Notes: generated from the sequence alone by a model not told the origin. Positions 18,151-27,502 are shown, numbered from the stretch's first letter. The stretch is DNA of 64,000 nucleotides from Rhizobium sp. Root483D2 (GCF_001426685.1 NZ_LMFB01000041.1:190114-254113); one strand, 5' to 3'. Numbers and translations: made by a program.

Positions 18151-18404
18151 GGGTGCGGTTCAAACCTGGATTGGGCCTCGGCAAGCTCGCGCAATTCGAG
18201 GCGGTTTTCGATACGTTCGAGGCGGTCGTCAATGTGGACGATCGAACCACGCATGGTGTTGACGTCACCCTGGAGCAGATGGAACTGATTTCTCAAGCTC
18301 AGCATGTCCTGCCGCATATCCTTCTGGCCGTCTTTCAGGCTGGAAAGATCGTTTTGGATGCGCTTCAGCAATTCAAACATCAACTCACTGGACACATCGT
18401 TCAC
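18147..18404 (-). CDS. Small coiled-coil protein within the purS-purQ cluster
   Basis: An 85-residue acidic-helical protein. Residues 5-80 have heptad-like spacing of Leu, Ile and Met ([42 protein letters not shown]), so a coiled coil is likely. A GTG start at 18404 has GAGG 7 bases upstream; GTG 18395 and ATG 18380 are alternatives. It overlaps purQ by 4 bases (ATGA) and sits in the purC-purS-purQ unit. I know no enzymatic role, and it could be a structural or regulatory partner. Confidence 0.7.
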   Translation of the reverse strand: MNDVSSELMFELLKRIQNDLSSLKDGQKDMRQDMLSLRNQFHLLQGDVNTMRGSIVHIDDRLERIENRLELRELAEAQSRFEPHP

Positions 18405-18424
18405 TGCCCGACCTCATTCAACCT

Positions 18425-18667
18425 TCACGGGAATGAGATAGTGTAATTCTCAATCACCGTGTTGGCGAGAAGTTTTTCGCACATGGCTCTGACATCCGTT
18501 TCGGCTTTTGCCTTGTCGGCGGTGTCGATCTGCAGATCGAAGACCTTGCCCTGGCGGATCTGGCCGATGCCGTCGAAGCCGAGAGCGCCGAGCGCGCCCT
18601 CAATTGCCTTGCCCTGGGGGTCGAGAACGCCGTTTTTCAGCGTCACTGTTACGCGTGCGTTGATCAC
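18425..18667 (-). CDS. purS: Phosphoribosylformylglycinamidine synthase subunit PurS
   Basis: The 80-residue small subunit that bridges PurL and PurQ. ARVTVTLKNGVLDPQGKAIEGAL and LGFDGIGQIRQGKVFDL are the family signature blocks. The start codon is GTG at 18667, with AGGA about 9 bases upstream. It is 16 bases downstream of purC and 20 bases ahead of the coiled-coil gene. Confidence 0.95.
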   Translation of the reverse strand: MINARVTVTLKNGVLDPQGKAIEGALGALGFDGIGQIRQGKVFDLQIDTADKAKAETDVRAMCEKLLANTVIENYTISFP

Positions 18668-18683
18668 TGTCGTCTATTCCTGC

Positions 18684-19448
18684 TTATTTTACCAATACCG
18701 GGCCGGAGCCGCGGGGCGGTTCGTTCTCGTTCATGATGCCAAGGCGGCGGGCCACTTCCTGGTAAGCCTCGACAAGGCCTCCCATATCGCGGCGGAACCG
18801 GTCCTTGTCCATCTTTTCCTTGGTTTCGACATCCCACAGACGGCAGCTGTCCGGCGAAATTTCGTCCGCCAGGATGATGCGCATCATATCACCTTCGAAC
18901 AGGCGGCCGCATTCGATCTTGAAATCGACCAGCTGAATGCCGACGCCGAGGAAGAGGCCGGTGAGGAAGTCGTTGATGCGGATGGCGAGCGCCATGATGT
19001 CGTCGAGTTCCTGCGGGCTTGCCCAGCCGAACGCGGTGATGTGCTCTTCGGAGACCATCGGATCGTCAAGCGCATCGGCCTTGTAATAGAACTCGATGAT
19101 CGAGCGGGGCAGGACCACGCCTTCCTCGATGCCGAGACGCTTTGCCAGCGAACCGGCCGCCACGTTGCGCACGACGATCTCAAGCGGAATGATTTCCACT
19201 TCCTTGATCAGCTGCTCGCGCATGTTGAGGCGGCGGATGAAATGCGTGGGGATACCGATCCGGTTCAGATGAGTAAAGATATATTCCGAAATCCGGTTGT
19301 TGAGCACGCCCTTGCCGTCGATGATCTCGTGCTTCTTGGCGTTGAAGGCCGTGGCATCATCTTTGAAGAACTGGATCAGAGTGCCCGGCTCAGGACCTTC
19401 GTAAAGGATCTTGGCCTTGCCCTCGTAGATACGGCGGCGACGGTTCAT
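18684..19448 (-). CDS. purC: SAICAR synthetase
   Basis: A 254-residue ATP-dependent enzyme that joins CAIR and aspartate in purine synthesis. It begins [18 protein letters not shown], with the YEGKAK ATP-binding motif, followed by KDDATAFN and later [10 protein letters not shown], and [12 protein letters not shown] at the C-terminal side. It heads the purC-purS-coiled coil-purQ unit. I chose the ATG at 19448; in-frame codons up to 19514 precede it but give no family similarity. It is divergent from the ATPase zeta gene, with an imperfect palindrome in between. Confidence 0.96.
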   Translation of the reverse strand: MNRRRRIYEGKAKILYEGPEPGTLIQFFKDDATAFNAKKHEIIDGKGVLNNRISEYIFTHLNRIGIPTHFIRRLNMREQLIKEVEIIPLEIVVRNVAAGSLAKRLGIEEGVVLPRSIIEFYYKADALDDPMVSEEHITAFGWASPQELDDIMALAIRINDFLTGLFLGVGIQLVDFKIECGRLFEGDMMRIILADEISPDSCRLWDVETKEKMDKDRFRRDMGGLVEAYQEVARRLGIMNENEPPRGSGPVLVK

Positions 19449-19517
19449 GAATGATGTCTCTATCTTTAAAGGCGCTCTTGGGCTGCGCACTCGGTATTTT
19501 CTAAGGCGGTCCATAAC

Positions 19518-19535
19518 TGAAATGAAACCATTTCA
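19518..19535. promoter_or_regulatory. Palindrome between purC and the ATPase zeta gene
   Basis: TGAAATG and CATTTCA, 7-bp arms around a 4-base centre, lie 70 bases upstream of purC and 160 bases upstream of the zeta gene. An operator or a divergent promoter element is possible; I do not recognise the regulator. Confidence 0.35.
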
Positions 19536-19694
19536 CAATCGGCGACTGATCCGATCCCCTGAATTAGCTCGCCCGGCTGCCATCCAGGGTAACACGAAAG
19601 TCATCGTGCCGGAAAACTTCGCATTGCACTTTCGGCGGCCTTTTGGTTTATGGGCGAAAAGCTCAACGCAAAACGGTTTTTTGGGAGACTAGAG

Positions 19695-20009
19695 ATGACC
19701 AACATGCAGGATCGCGAAAAGGCGTTCGAATCGAAATTTGCTCTCGATGAAGAGTTGAAGTTCAAGGCTGAAGCGCGCCGCAACAAGCTTCTCGGTCTTT
19801 GGGCTGCCGAGCTTCTGGGAAAGAGCGACGCTGCTGCCTACGCAAAGGAAGTCGTTGCCGCCGATTTCGAAGAGGTTGGTCATGAGGATGTCGTGCGCAA
19901 GATCCGCACCGATTTCGATGCCGCCGGCATCACCCTGACCGACGACGAGATTCGCCTGAAGATGCTGGAGCTTCTTTCTGAAGCCGTCACGCAGATCCAG
20001 AACAACTGA
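19695..20009 (+). CDS. F1FO-ATPase inhibitor zeta subunit (DUF1476)
   Basis: A 104-residue soluble helical protein of the DUF1476 family, shown in Paracoccus denitrificans to be the zeta inhibitor of the F1-ATPase. Signature blocks include MQDREKAFESKFALDEELKF at the N-terminus, RRNKLLGLWAAE and the C-terminal LTDDEIRLKMLELL. I chose the ATG at 19695 because the upstream in-frame ATG at 19650 yields a non-conserved extension. It is divergent from purC and followed by a strong terminator. Confidence 0.9.
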   Translation: MTNMQDREKAFESKFALDEELKFKAEARRNKLLGLWAAELLGKSDAAAYAKEVVAADFEEVGHEDVVRKIRTDFDAAGITLTDDEIRLKMLELLSEAVTQIQNN

Positions 20010-20030
20010 TACCGGCATAGCCGTCAGGTT

Positions 20031-20061
20031 AAAACCGTCCGGCTGTCCGGGCGGTTTTTTT
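20031..20061 (+). terminator. Rho-independent terminator
   Basis: AAAACCGTCCGG (20031-20042) pairs with CCGGGCGGTTTT (20047-20058), with one G-T pair and a 4-base loop, followed by T residues to 20061. It is 21 bases after the zeta stop and touches the stop of the convergent GGDEF-EAL gene, so it may serve both. Confidence 0.85.
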
Positions 20062-22648
20062 ATGCCTTCAGGTCTGACAGTACCGTGCGGCGTGCCGGCT
20101 GAACGGTCGCTTCCGGCGGCCGCCAGCTGCCGGAGTGGATGAAGGTCTCAAGGTCGGCGCTGGCCATTGGCCTGGCGAAGGCATAGCCCTGCAGCGTATC
20201 GCAGCCGAGATCACGCAGAATATGGGCGTGATCGATCGTTTCCACGCCCTCAGCGACAACCTCGATATTGAGCGAATGACCGATATCGATGATCGAACCC
20301 ACCAGCTTCCGCTGCTCGGCCGCCTCGATGATCGGCTTGACGAGAGCGCGATCGATTTTAAGCCGGCTTGGATTGAGCTTCATCAGGCCGACGATCGACG
20401 CATGGCCCGTGCCGAAATCGTCGATTTCGATGTCGATGCCGAGGGCACCGATGTCTTTCAGAATTTGCGATGAATCCGCGTCGAGATCGTCAAGAAAGAT
20501 CGATTCCAGCAGTTCGAACGACAGTTTTCCGCGCGGAATGTTCAGCTGGCGCAGACTGTCGATCAGGCCGGGCTCGCGCAGCCTTGGCGAGGAGACGTTG
20601 ACGGAAATGCGCGGCACGCCGAGATCCTGCGTCTCCCAACGGCTGAAATCGTGCAATGCCTGCTCGGCGATGCAGCGGTCGATTGCCGTCAGCGCGTTGA
20701 TATCCTCGGCAATTTTTAAGAAATAATCCGGTGCCAAAAGTCCGTGCTTGGGGTGTCTCCAGCGCGCCAGCGTCTCGACGCCGGTAATATCGAGCGTGCG
20801 GGCGTCAAACTGCGGCTGATAGAAGGGGACAAATTCACCGTCTTCCAGCCCCTTGATGATTTCATCGGCGGTGCGCTTGGCATGGTGGATCTGGGTCTGC
20901 AGTTGCTGGGTGAAGAATTCGTAGCGGTTGCGACCAAGACCCTTGGCCCGATAAAGGGCGATGTCGGCGTTCATCAGCGATTGTTTGGCGTCCGCCGTGC
21001 CATCGGCGGTCCAGGCAATACCGACGCTGGCCCCGAAACGGCACAGATGCGCTTCATAGGGCACCGGCTGGCGCAGGGCCTCGATGATCCGGTCGGTAAG
21101 CGAGATGACGTCAGCCTGCGACTGGCGTGCATCGCACAGTACCAGGAATTCATCGCCACCGATTCGCGCCACGAAATCGTGCTCTTTTATGATCGCCGAA
21201 AGCACCTTGGCCGTATGGACGAGCATGGCATCACCCGCCTGATGGCCGAGCGTGTCGTTGATCTGCTTGAACCGGTCGAGATCGATATGCAGGATGGCGC
21301 AATAATCGACCTTGTCGGCGATCCATTCATCGAGGCGCTGGTCGAGGAACCGGCGGTTTGGCAGGCCGGTCAGATGATCGTGCAGCGCGTTATATTCGAT
21401 CCGCGAGCGTGCAGCCTCCAGTTCGATATTGCGTGTCTCGGCCAGTTGCCGGGCTCTTTCCAGATCCTCGCGCAAGGTGACGTCTTCGGTTACGTCCCAA
21501 TTGGCGCCGATCAGCTTATGTGCGCCTTCGCTATCGGTGAAGGTTACCGACGTCGAGCGGATATGGCGAATTTCACCGTCCGGGCGGATGATGCGAAAGG
21601 CGTTCATGAAGGGAATATTCGACGCGATCCCGGCTGCGACCCTTGCAAGAGCCGCATCCCGGTCTTGCGGATGCAGCCGTTCCTCGAAGGCTGGAACGCC
21701 GGGGTCGTGCTGATCCAGGCCATAGATGGACAGCAATTGCGGATCGCGGATGATGCTGCCCGTATCGAGATTGGCTTCAAAAACGCCGACTTTCGAGACG
21801 TCGAGAGCAAGTCTCAGCCGGCGCGATATTTCCTCAAGCTGAGCCTCGGCCTTCTTGCGCTCGGATATATCGGTATCCGTGCCGATGATGCGGCTCGGCT
21901 TGCCCTCCGGTGTCCACTCGATCGATGCGCCGCGGCTTTCGATCCAGATCCAGTGACCGTCGGCATGGCGTTCGCGATATTGGAATGTATTGAACTCGAC
22001 ATCGCCCTCATCCTGGCGGCGGATACATTCCAGCACATGCTCTCTGTCTGCCGGATGCACGCTTTCGATCCACACGTCCAGCGAGCCATCGACAGGTGCG
22101 TCCGCTGCCATGCCGCGAAGGCGTTTCCATGGGATGGAGTAGAACAGGTCGTTGGTGCTGAAATCATGATCCCAGACGCCTTGATGGGCGCTTTCCAGCG
22201 CATATTTCCAGCGGGTCTCGCTCTTTTGCAGGCTGGCGGCAGCCTGTTTCAGAGCGTCGATCGATTGTGTCTGCAGGATGATCCACGGCGAACCCCCCAG
22301 CATCTTCGACAACGAGGCCATGACCCATCCCGCCGAGCCGTCGGGTTGGAGAAGGCGAAGTTCACATTGGCGTGGAAGGGCTGCGTCTACCGCCAGTTCT
22401 GCGATGATGGTGCCGAGCGGACCTGCGTCACCATCATGAACGAAGCGCAGGATAGGCTGACCGAGGATCGCAGCGGGGGGCAAACCGGTCGCATTCGAGA
22501 AGGCTGCATTGACGTGGCGGATGCTGCCATCCGGTTCAAGGAGGCAATAGCCGAGCGGCGCGCAATCAAGAACGGCGGCAGCGTCCGGCACGGTGCCGGT
22601 CGCTGCCGGCTTTGGCTGCGGATTTCTGCTGTCACTGGCGTTTGTCAC
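20060..22648 (-). CDS. PAS-GGDEF-EAL c-di-GMP turnover protein
   Basis: An 862-residue cytoplasmic signalling protein. Three PAS/PAC modules occupy about residues 20-410, each ending in a PAC-like block such as RIIGTDTDISERKKAEAQL. A GGDEF domain follows, with ARIGGDEFLVL near residue 497, and a C-terminal EAL domain begins near residue 605. EAL catalytic blocks are complete: ETLARW, VNVSSPRL, DDFGTG and AEGVET. Both activities could therefore be retained. The inhibitory RxxD site before GGDEF is not obvious. There is no transmembrane segment. The start codon is GTG at 22648. Confidence 0.93.
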   Translation of the reverse strand: MTNASDSRNPQPKPAATGTVPDAAAVLDCAPLGYCLLEPDGSIRHVNAAFSNATGLPPAAILGQPILRFVHDGDAGPLGTIIAELAVDAALPRQCELRLLQPDGSAGWVMASLSKMLGGSPWIILQTQSIDALKQAAASLQKSETRWKYALESAHQGVWDHDFSTNDLFYSIPWKRLRGMAADAPVDGSLDVWIESVHPADREHVLECIRRQDEGDVEFNTFQYRERHADGHWIWIESRGASIEWTPEGKPSRIIGTDTDISERKKAEAQLEEISRRLRLALDVSKVGVFEANLDTGSIIRDPQLLSIYGLDQHDPGVPAFEERLHPQDRDAALARVAAGIASNIPFMNAFRIIRPDGEIRHIRSTSVTFTDSEGAHKLIGANWDVTEDVTLREDLERARQLAETRNIELEAARSRIEYNALHDHLTGLPNRRFLDQRLDEWIADKVDYCAILHIDLDRFKQINDTLGHQAGDAMLVHTAKVLSAIIKEHDFVARIGGDEFLVLCDARQSQADVISLTDRIIEALRQPVPYEAHLCRFGASVGIAWTADGTADAKQSLMNADIALYRAKGLGRNRYEFFTQQLQTQIHHAKRTADEIIKGLEDGEFVPFYQPQFDARTLDITGVETLARWRHPKHGLLAPDYFLKIAEDINALTAIDRCIAEQALHDFSRWETQDLGVPRISVNVSSPRLREPGLIDSLRQLNIPRGKLSFELLESIFLDDLDADSSQILKDIGALGIDIEIDDFGTGHASIVGLMKLNPSRLKIDRALVKPIIEAAEQRKLVGSIIDIGHSLNIEVVAEGVETIDHAHILRDLGCDTLQGYAFARPMASADLETFIHSGSWRPPEATVQPARRTVLSDLKA

Positions 22649-22749
22649 GTGCCGGTCATTCCCGAATGATTTCCGGCATCATGACCGACGACCATGAAAG
22701 TCCCATTAATGGCGGGACCCGCGACCACGTCCTCTGTGCTGCTGCGCGA

Positions 22750-23304
22750 TCAGGGCTGAAGCCGGTTGAGGAACTGGGCAAAGACCATCGTGCCTTCCGG
22801 CCAGGGACCATGCCCGGATTCGGCGTTGATATGCCCGGATTCGCCGGCATCCACGAGGAGCGATCCCCAGGCATTGGCCACGTCTCCGGCATGCTCATAG
22901 GTGCCGAACGGATCGTTGCGGCTGGCGACGACCAGGCTTGGAAACGGCAGCGGTTCGCGCGGATAGGGGCCGAACGTCATCAGGTGCTTGGGACGGATCT
23001 TCGGATTGGTCACTTCCGGTGGCGCCACCAGAAAGGCGCCGGCGATCTTCTTTTCGACATGGGGCAGGGCATGCAAAGCGGTTGCGACGCCCAGCGAGTG
23101 GGCAACGATGACCACGGGCTTGGTCGAGGCATTGACGTCGTCGATCAGACGCTTGACCCAGTCCTCGCGGACCGGCTTTGCCCATTCCGCCTGTTCGACG
23201 CGCCGCGCCGAGGCAAGTTTGCTCTGCCACCGGCTCTGCCAATGGTCCGGTCCGGAATTGGTGTAACCGGGTACGATCAGGATATCTGCTTCGGATGCTT
23301 TCAT
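22750..23304 (-). CDS. RBBP9/YdeN-type alpha/beta hydrolase
   Basis: A 184-residue serine-hydrolase-fold protein. The GxSxG nucleophile motif is AHSLGVA (about residues 71-77), and VPGYTNSGPDHW near the N-terminus is the characteristic RBBP9 signature. A later NDPFG and SGHINAESGHGPWP carry the acid and histidine of the triad. The substrate is unknown. I chose the ATG at 23304; the upstream open frame to 23439 lacks similarity. It is divergent from the DUF2189 gene. Confidence 0.85.
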   Translation of the reverse strand: MKASEADILIVPGYTNSGPDHWQSRWQSKLASARRVEQAEWAKPVREDWVKRLIDDVNASTKPVVIVAHSLGVATALHALPHVEKKIAGAFLVAPPEVTNPKIRPKHLMTFGPYPREPLPFPSLVVASRNDPFGTYEHAGDVANAWGSLLVDAGESGHINAESGHGPWPEGTMVFAQFLNRLQP

Positions 23305-23531
23305 GATAACGCCGATTTGAGGTCGAGGAGAGTGGAAGTCAAGTGTCAGAACGGCAGATCTGGTATATGCTCGTTGCACGGCGCGGTTGGTCACGACGCT
23401 CCGTGGCGGAAAATGACGCCAATACCGGGAGCATCGCATTTCGGTCTATTTCACCGGACTGCCTTTCCTATCTGCACTGCTGATTGTTCTCGAATGACGT
23501 GACGCCGCGTGTTTCAGGAGGAGAATTGGTC

Positions 23532-24338
23532 ATGACAGCATTTCATGTAATGGCAGGATCCGGCGCCGGGCTCGCGCATCCGGATATTCGCAGGATCAGT
23601 GTTGCCGACGTTTTCGACGCGCTGCGCTTGGGCTGGCAGGATTTCAATGCAAAGCCGTCCCACTATGTTTTTCTGTGCCTCATCTATCCGATCGCCGGCG
23701 TCGTGCTCGCCACTTGGAGTTCAGGCGTGAACATGCTGCCGCTGCTTTATCCGCTGGCATCAGGTTTTGCTCTTTTAGGCCCGGTTGCGGCCATCGGTCT
23801 CTATGAGATCAGCAGACGGCGCGAGCTCGGCATGGACACATCATGGCGGCATGCCTTGGACGTTCGGCGGTCGCCGGCATTGGCGTCGATCCTGGGGCTT
23901 GCCTTCATGCTTCTGGTTCTGTTCGTCGTCTGGCTACTGGTGGCGCAATCGCTCTACGCCCAGCTGTTCGGCGAGATACCGGCGGCATCGCTTCCGGCGC
24001 TCTATCAGCAGGTCACTGGCACCGATCAGGGCTGGACATTGATTCTCGTCGGCAATGCGGTGGGTTTCGTCTTTGCCGTGATTGTGCTTTCGACCGTGGT
24101 CGTGTCGTTTCCTCTGCTGTTGGAGCGGGATGTCGGCGCTATCGCTGCCATCGAGACGTCGGTGCGGGCAACGCTTGCCAATCCGGTTCCCGTGGCCGTC
24201 TGGGGCTTGATCGTGGCGGCCGGCCTTGTCATCGGCTCGATCCCGGTTTTCGTCGGGCTTGCCGTCGTGATGCCGATCCTTGGGCATGCGACATGGCATC
24301 TCTACCGCAAGATGGTTGCGGCGCCGCAGGCAAAGTAG
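23532..24338 (+). CDS. DUF2189 integral membrane protein
   Basis: A 268-residue inner-membrane protein with about six hydrophobic segments. RRISVADVFDALRLGWQDF near the N-terminus and the later HYVFLCLIYPIAGVVL segment are typical of DUF2189 proteins. The last segments around LIVAAGLVIGSIPVFVGLAVV end in the short cytoplasmic WHLYRKMVA. AGGAGG lies at 23516-23521 ahead of the ATG; an upstream start at 23484 is unlikely. No function is known for the family. A perfect terminator-like inverted repeat follows. Confidence 0.85.
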   Translation: MTAFHVMAGSGAGLAHPDIRRISVADVFDALRLGWQDFNAKPSHYVFLCLIYPIAGVVLATWSSGVNMLPLLYPLASGFALLGPVAAIGLYEISRRRELGMDTSWRHALDVRRSPALASILGLAFMLLVLFVVWLLVAQSLYAQLFGEIPAASLPALYQQVTGTDQGWTLILVGNAVGFVFAVIVLSTVVVSFPLLLERDVGAIAAIETSVRATLANPVPVAVWGLIVAAGLVIGSIPVFVGLAVVMPILGHATWHLYRKMVAAPQAK

Positions 24339-24344
24339 CGCAAT

Positions 24345-24385
24345 AATCTCAGCCGTGCAGCCGGGACGGTGGCACGGCTGAGATT
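24345..24385. terminator. Bidirectional terminator between convergent genes
   Basis: A perfect 14-bp inverted repeat, AATCTCAGCCGTGC (24345-24358) and GCACGGCTGAGATT (24372-24385), encloses a 13-base loop. It lies 7 bases after the DUF2189 stop and 9 bases before the stop of the PilZ-like gene. The flanking T-runs are short on both strands. Confidence 0.75.
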
Positions 24386-24393
24386 TGGCTCAT

Positions 24394-24699
24394 TCAGCGG
24401 AAGTATTTGTAATAGGACGAGATTTGCGCTGATGTGTTGGAGGACGCATCAAGGCGGATACCGATCCTGTCGCCGCGGTACCATTGCACGATGCCGGTCA
24501 GATGACCGAACTCGTCACTCTGGATCGAGATCTCCTGGCCCGTGGTGGCGTTGATGTCGAAATAAAGCTGGAAGCAAATGCCGGCGGGCGACAGGTCCTT
24601 GACAATGCCCCGGCTTGATCCGCCCTTGCAGGTCACTTCGCCGGTGAATTTCGTCGTCGTGCGTACGGCCTTGCGTTCGATTGTCTGCTGATACGGCAT
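24394..24699 (-). CDS. PilZ-like domain protein
   Basis: A 101-residue protein that looks like a single PilZ domain. An N-terminal ERKAVRTTTKFTGEV stands where PilZ has RxxxR, and DLSPAGICFQL is the D/NxSxxG motif. HLTGIVQWYRGDRIGIRL fits the last beta strands. It may bind c-di-GMP made by one of the two GGDEF proteins in this window. The usual RxxxR motif is only partly matched (RKAVR), so binding is not certain. It converges on the DUF2189 gene. Confidence 0.75.
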   Translation of the reverse strand: MPYQQTIERKAVRTTTKFTGEVTCKGGSSRGIVKDLSPAGICFQLYFDINATTGQEISIQSDEFGHLTGIVQWYRGDRIGIRLDASSNTSAQISSYYKYFR

Positions 24700-24850
24700 G
24701 GTCCACCCAAAATCTGCGTCTCAATGTCCGCGCCAGTCTCCCATGCAAGACTGACGAAAGGCTTGAAAAATTCGCTCGCAATCGAACGAACTGGGTCGAA
24801 ATCGCACAGAAATGGGCTGCGGAGAGCGGTGAAGCCCTCCGCAGGTTCGA

Positions 24851-26152
24851 TCAGCCGAAGACGCGGCGGAAGATCGTATCGACATGCTTGGTGTGGTAGC
24901 CAAGGTCGAACTTTTCGCGGATTTCCGCTTCCGGCAGGGCCGCGCGCACTTCCGCGTCGCCCAGCAGTTCTTCGAGGAAGTCTGCGCCCTTTTCCCAGAC
25001 CTTCATGGCGTTGCGCTGCACGAGACGGTAGCTGTCCTCGCGCGACACGCCGGCCTGGGTGAGGGCCAGAAGGACGCGCTGGCTCATGACCAGGCCGCGG
25101 AACTTGTTCATGTTCTTCAGCATGTTTTCCGGATAGATCACCAGCTTTTCGACGACGCCGGCCAGACGGTTGAGGGCGAAGTCGAGGGTGATCGTCGTAT
25201 CCGGGCCGATGGCGCGCTCGACACTGGAATGGCTGATATCGCGCTCATGCCAGAGCGCCACATTTTCCATGGCCGGAACCACCGACATGCGCACGAGGCG
25301 GGCAAGGCCGGTGAGGTTTTCAGTCAGCACCGGATTGCGCTTGTGCGGCATGGCCGACGAGCCCTTCTGGCCAGGCGAAAAGAATTCTTCCGCTTCCAGA
25401 ACCTCAGTGCGCTGCATGTGGCGGATTTCGGTGGCGACGTTTTCGATCGAGGAGGCGATGACGCCGAGCGTGGCAAAGAACATCGCATGCCGGTCGCGCG
25501 GGATGACCTGGGTGGAGATCGGTTCTGCGGTCAGCCCAAGCTTTTCGCAGACATATTCCTCCACATGCGGATCGATATTGGCGAAAGTGCCGACAGCACC
25601 GGAAATGACGCCGGTGGCGATTTCGGCGCGGGCAGCGACCAGCCGGGCGCGGTTGCGGTCCATCTCGGCATAGAACCGCGCAAAGGTCAGGCCCATCGTG
25701 GTCGGCTCGGCATGGATGCCATGGCTGCGGCCAATGCGGACCGTGTCCTTGTGCTCGAAGGCACGGGTCTTCAGCGCTGTCAGCACGCGATCGAGATCGG
25801 CCAGCAGCAGATCGGCAGCGCGCACCAACTGGATGTTGAACGTCGTGTCGAGCACGTCGGACGAGGTCATGCCCTGGTGGACGAAACGGCTGTCGGGGCC
25901 GATGAATTCGGCCAGATGCGTCAGGAAGGCGATGACGTCATGCTTGGTGACGGCTTCGATCTCGTCGATGCGCGCGACGTCGAACGTGGCGGCTCCACCC
26001 TTTTCCCAGATCGTTCTGGCAGCGTCCTTCGGGATGACGCCGAGATCGGCCAGCGCATCGCAGGCATAGGCTTCGATTTCGAACCAGATGCGAAATTTGG
26101 TTTCCGGTGACCAGATGGCCACCATTTCCGGCCGGGAGTAACGGGGGATCAT
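24851..26152 (-). CDS. purB: Adenylosuccinate lyase
   Basis: A 433-residue fumarase/aspartase-superfamily lyase, acting twice in purine synthesis (SAICAR to AICAR and adenylosuccinate to AMP). The signature GSSAMPHKRNP (about residues 262-272) carries the catalytic loop serines. HQGMTSSDVLDT (about residues 92-103) and GRSHGIHAEPTTMG hold the conserved T/S-S-D and His residues. The length is normal. It is monocistronic or leads the operon toward the PilZ-like gene, 151 bases away. Confidence 0.97.
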   Translation of the reverse strand: MIPRYSRPEMVAIWSPETKFRIWFEIEAYACDALADLGVIPKDAARTIWEKGGAATFDVARIDEIEAVTKHDVIAFLTHLAEFIGPDSRFVHQGMTSSDVLDTTFNIQLVRAADLLLADLDRVLTALKTRAFEHKDTVRIGRSHGIHAEPTTMGLTFARFYAEMDRNRARLVAARAEIATGVISGAVGTFANIDPHVEEYVCEKLGLTAEPISTQVIPRDRHAMFFATLGVIASSIENVATEIRHMQRTEVLEAEEFFSPGQKGSSAMPHKRNPVLTENLTGLARLVRMSVVPAMENVALWHERDISHSSVERAIGPDTTITLDFALNRLAGVVEKLVIYPENMLKNMNKFRGLVMSQRVLLALTQAGVSREDSYRLVQRNAMKVWEKGADFLEELLGDAEVRAALPEAEIREKFDLGYHTKHVDTIFRRVFG

Positions 26153-26213
26153 GGGTTTCAGCTTTCGTGACGATGAGAGTTGGCTGTGCCTCTAGCAAAG
26201 ATATACGGCAATC

Positions 26214-26768
26214 TCAACGCTGCTGTTTCGGCATCCGGCCGGTGAGCCACAGGCTGGTCAGCGCAAGTGCCGCAAATCCGAGCGGCAGATAGAGCCGGAT
26301 GCCCATGACGATGAACTGGTAGATGGCGCTGGCCGAGGTGAAGGTGAATTGATAGGCCCAGGTGCCGGTGCCGAACGGCGCGTGCCAGCGGGCATAGAAA
26401 CTCCGGTAATCGAGCGCAAACAAAATAGCGGTGACGGCGATGGTGCAGAGCGTCAGGCAGAGGAAGAATGCCGCAAAGCGAGTCTCCCGGCCCCTGCCGA
26501 TCGCTGCGAAACGGCCAAGCAGCAGCGCGAACGGCCAGGAAACGGCGCCACCGCAGAAGAACAGGATGAGAATGCTCTTCAGATGGAACGTTTCGGCGCC
26601 ATTGCGCAGGTACAGGGCCGCCAGTGCAGATACCGCCATCATCAGGCCCCATAAAGGCGCACCCAACACGAGCTCCCACAGGCCCGGCAGGGCCAGGCGA
26701 AGGCGCTGCGCCGCTTTGTGTGTCAGGCTGCGTGGAGCAGTGGCAATGGCCTGTCCGGATGCGCTCAT
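26214..26768 (-). CDS. Integral membrane protein of unknown function
   Basis: A 184-residue protein with four or five hydrophobic segments (PLWGLMMAVSALAALYL, ILILFFCGGAVSWPFALLLG, FFLCLTLCTIAVTAILFAL, FIVMGIRLYLPLGFAALALTS). The N-terminal 30 residues are basic and probably cytoplasmic. It overlaps the upstream DUF2259 gene by 4 bases (ATGA), so the two are co-translated. No family was recognised. Confidence 0.8.
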   Translation of the reverse strand: MSASGQAIATAPRSLTHKAAQRLRLALPGLWELVLGAPLWGLMMAVSALAALYLRNGAETFHLKSILILFFCGGAVSWPFALLLGRFAAIGRGRETRFAAFFLCLTLCTIAVTAILFALDYRSFYARWHAPFGTGTWAYQFTFTSASAIYQFIVMGIRLYLPLGFAALALTSLWLTGRMPKQQR

Positions 26769-27502
26769 GGCTTCATCGATGCGGGAACGGCGATCCAGCG
26801 GCCGTCGCTTCCCTCAAAACCGACGCTCAAGATCGGAACAAGGGCAATGTGGACGGGGTCGCCCTCGATGGGGTTAAACGTCATGACACCGCCGATACGG
26901 TAACCCGTCGGGCATTTGCGGCTGTCGGGAACGGCTGTGTCTGTGTGGACAACGCGTTTCGACGACTTTCCGTCCTCGATTTCGAAGGCGAGACGAAAGC
27001 CGGCCGATTGCGGCGTGACATCCTTGCAGAGGGCAGAGGGGGACAACGGGATTTCGTTGAGCGTCAGCGTGAAGTCCCCACCCACCGGCGGATCGACGGC
27101 ATATTGCCGGTATGTCAGGCGATGGGGATCGCTTGTGGTTTCCGTGATCGGATTGAAGGCCGCGAGCAGGCCGGGATTGGCGGCGAGATCGAATTTCCGG
27201 GCGAGGGGTGCTGCTTTTGTGGCGGTTTGCGCACGGACCTCGGCAAGGCTGGTGTTTTCCTTGTCGATGCGCAGGCGGATCGGCGTTCCCGGCAGGAACG
27301 TGTCCTTGCGGGTATCGAGCACGAAGATGTTCGAATAGGGAAAACCGGAGCCGTCCTGGACGCCATATTCCTCGAATGCGAAGACGCTACCATCTGCCGA
27401 GAAGCCGATCGGCTGAAACGAGGCGAAATCGCCGGCACGTGCAGCCGTTGTGGTGAGCGCCAGTGACAGCAATGCGGCAGCGATCCCGCCCGTTAATGTC
27501 AC
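26765..27502 (-). CDS. DUF2259 secreted protein
   Basis: A 245-residue protein with an N-terminal Sec signal ([20 protein letters not shown], cleavage near ARA-G). The mature start, [24 protein letters not shown], is the beta-rich signature of DUF2259, a family of predicted periplasmic proteins. A GTG start at 27502 overlaps the rpe stop (GTGA) and has AAGGAGG 6 bases upstream. It is the middle gene of the chain rpe, DUF2259, membrane protein, each overlapping by 4 bases. The role is unknown. Confidence 0.85.
   Translation of the reverse strand: MTLTGGIAAALLSLALTTTAARAGDFASFQPIGFSADGSVFAFEEYGVQDGSGFPYSNIFVLDTRKDTFLPGTPIRLRIDKENTSLAEVRAQTATKAAPLARKFDLAANPGLLAAFNPITETTSDPHRLTYRQYAVDPPVGGDFTLTLNEIPLSPSALCKDVTPQSAGFRLAFEIEDGKSSKRVVHTDTAVPDSRKCPTGYRIGGVMTFNPIEGDPVHIALVPILSVGFEGSDGRWIAVPASMKP

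Noticed and set aside
20744-22669. Long plus-strand open frame opposite the GGDEF-EAL gene
   Set aside because: It is a shadow of a conserved gene; no start signal or family similarity.
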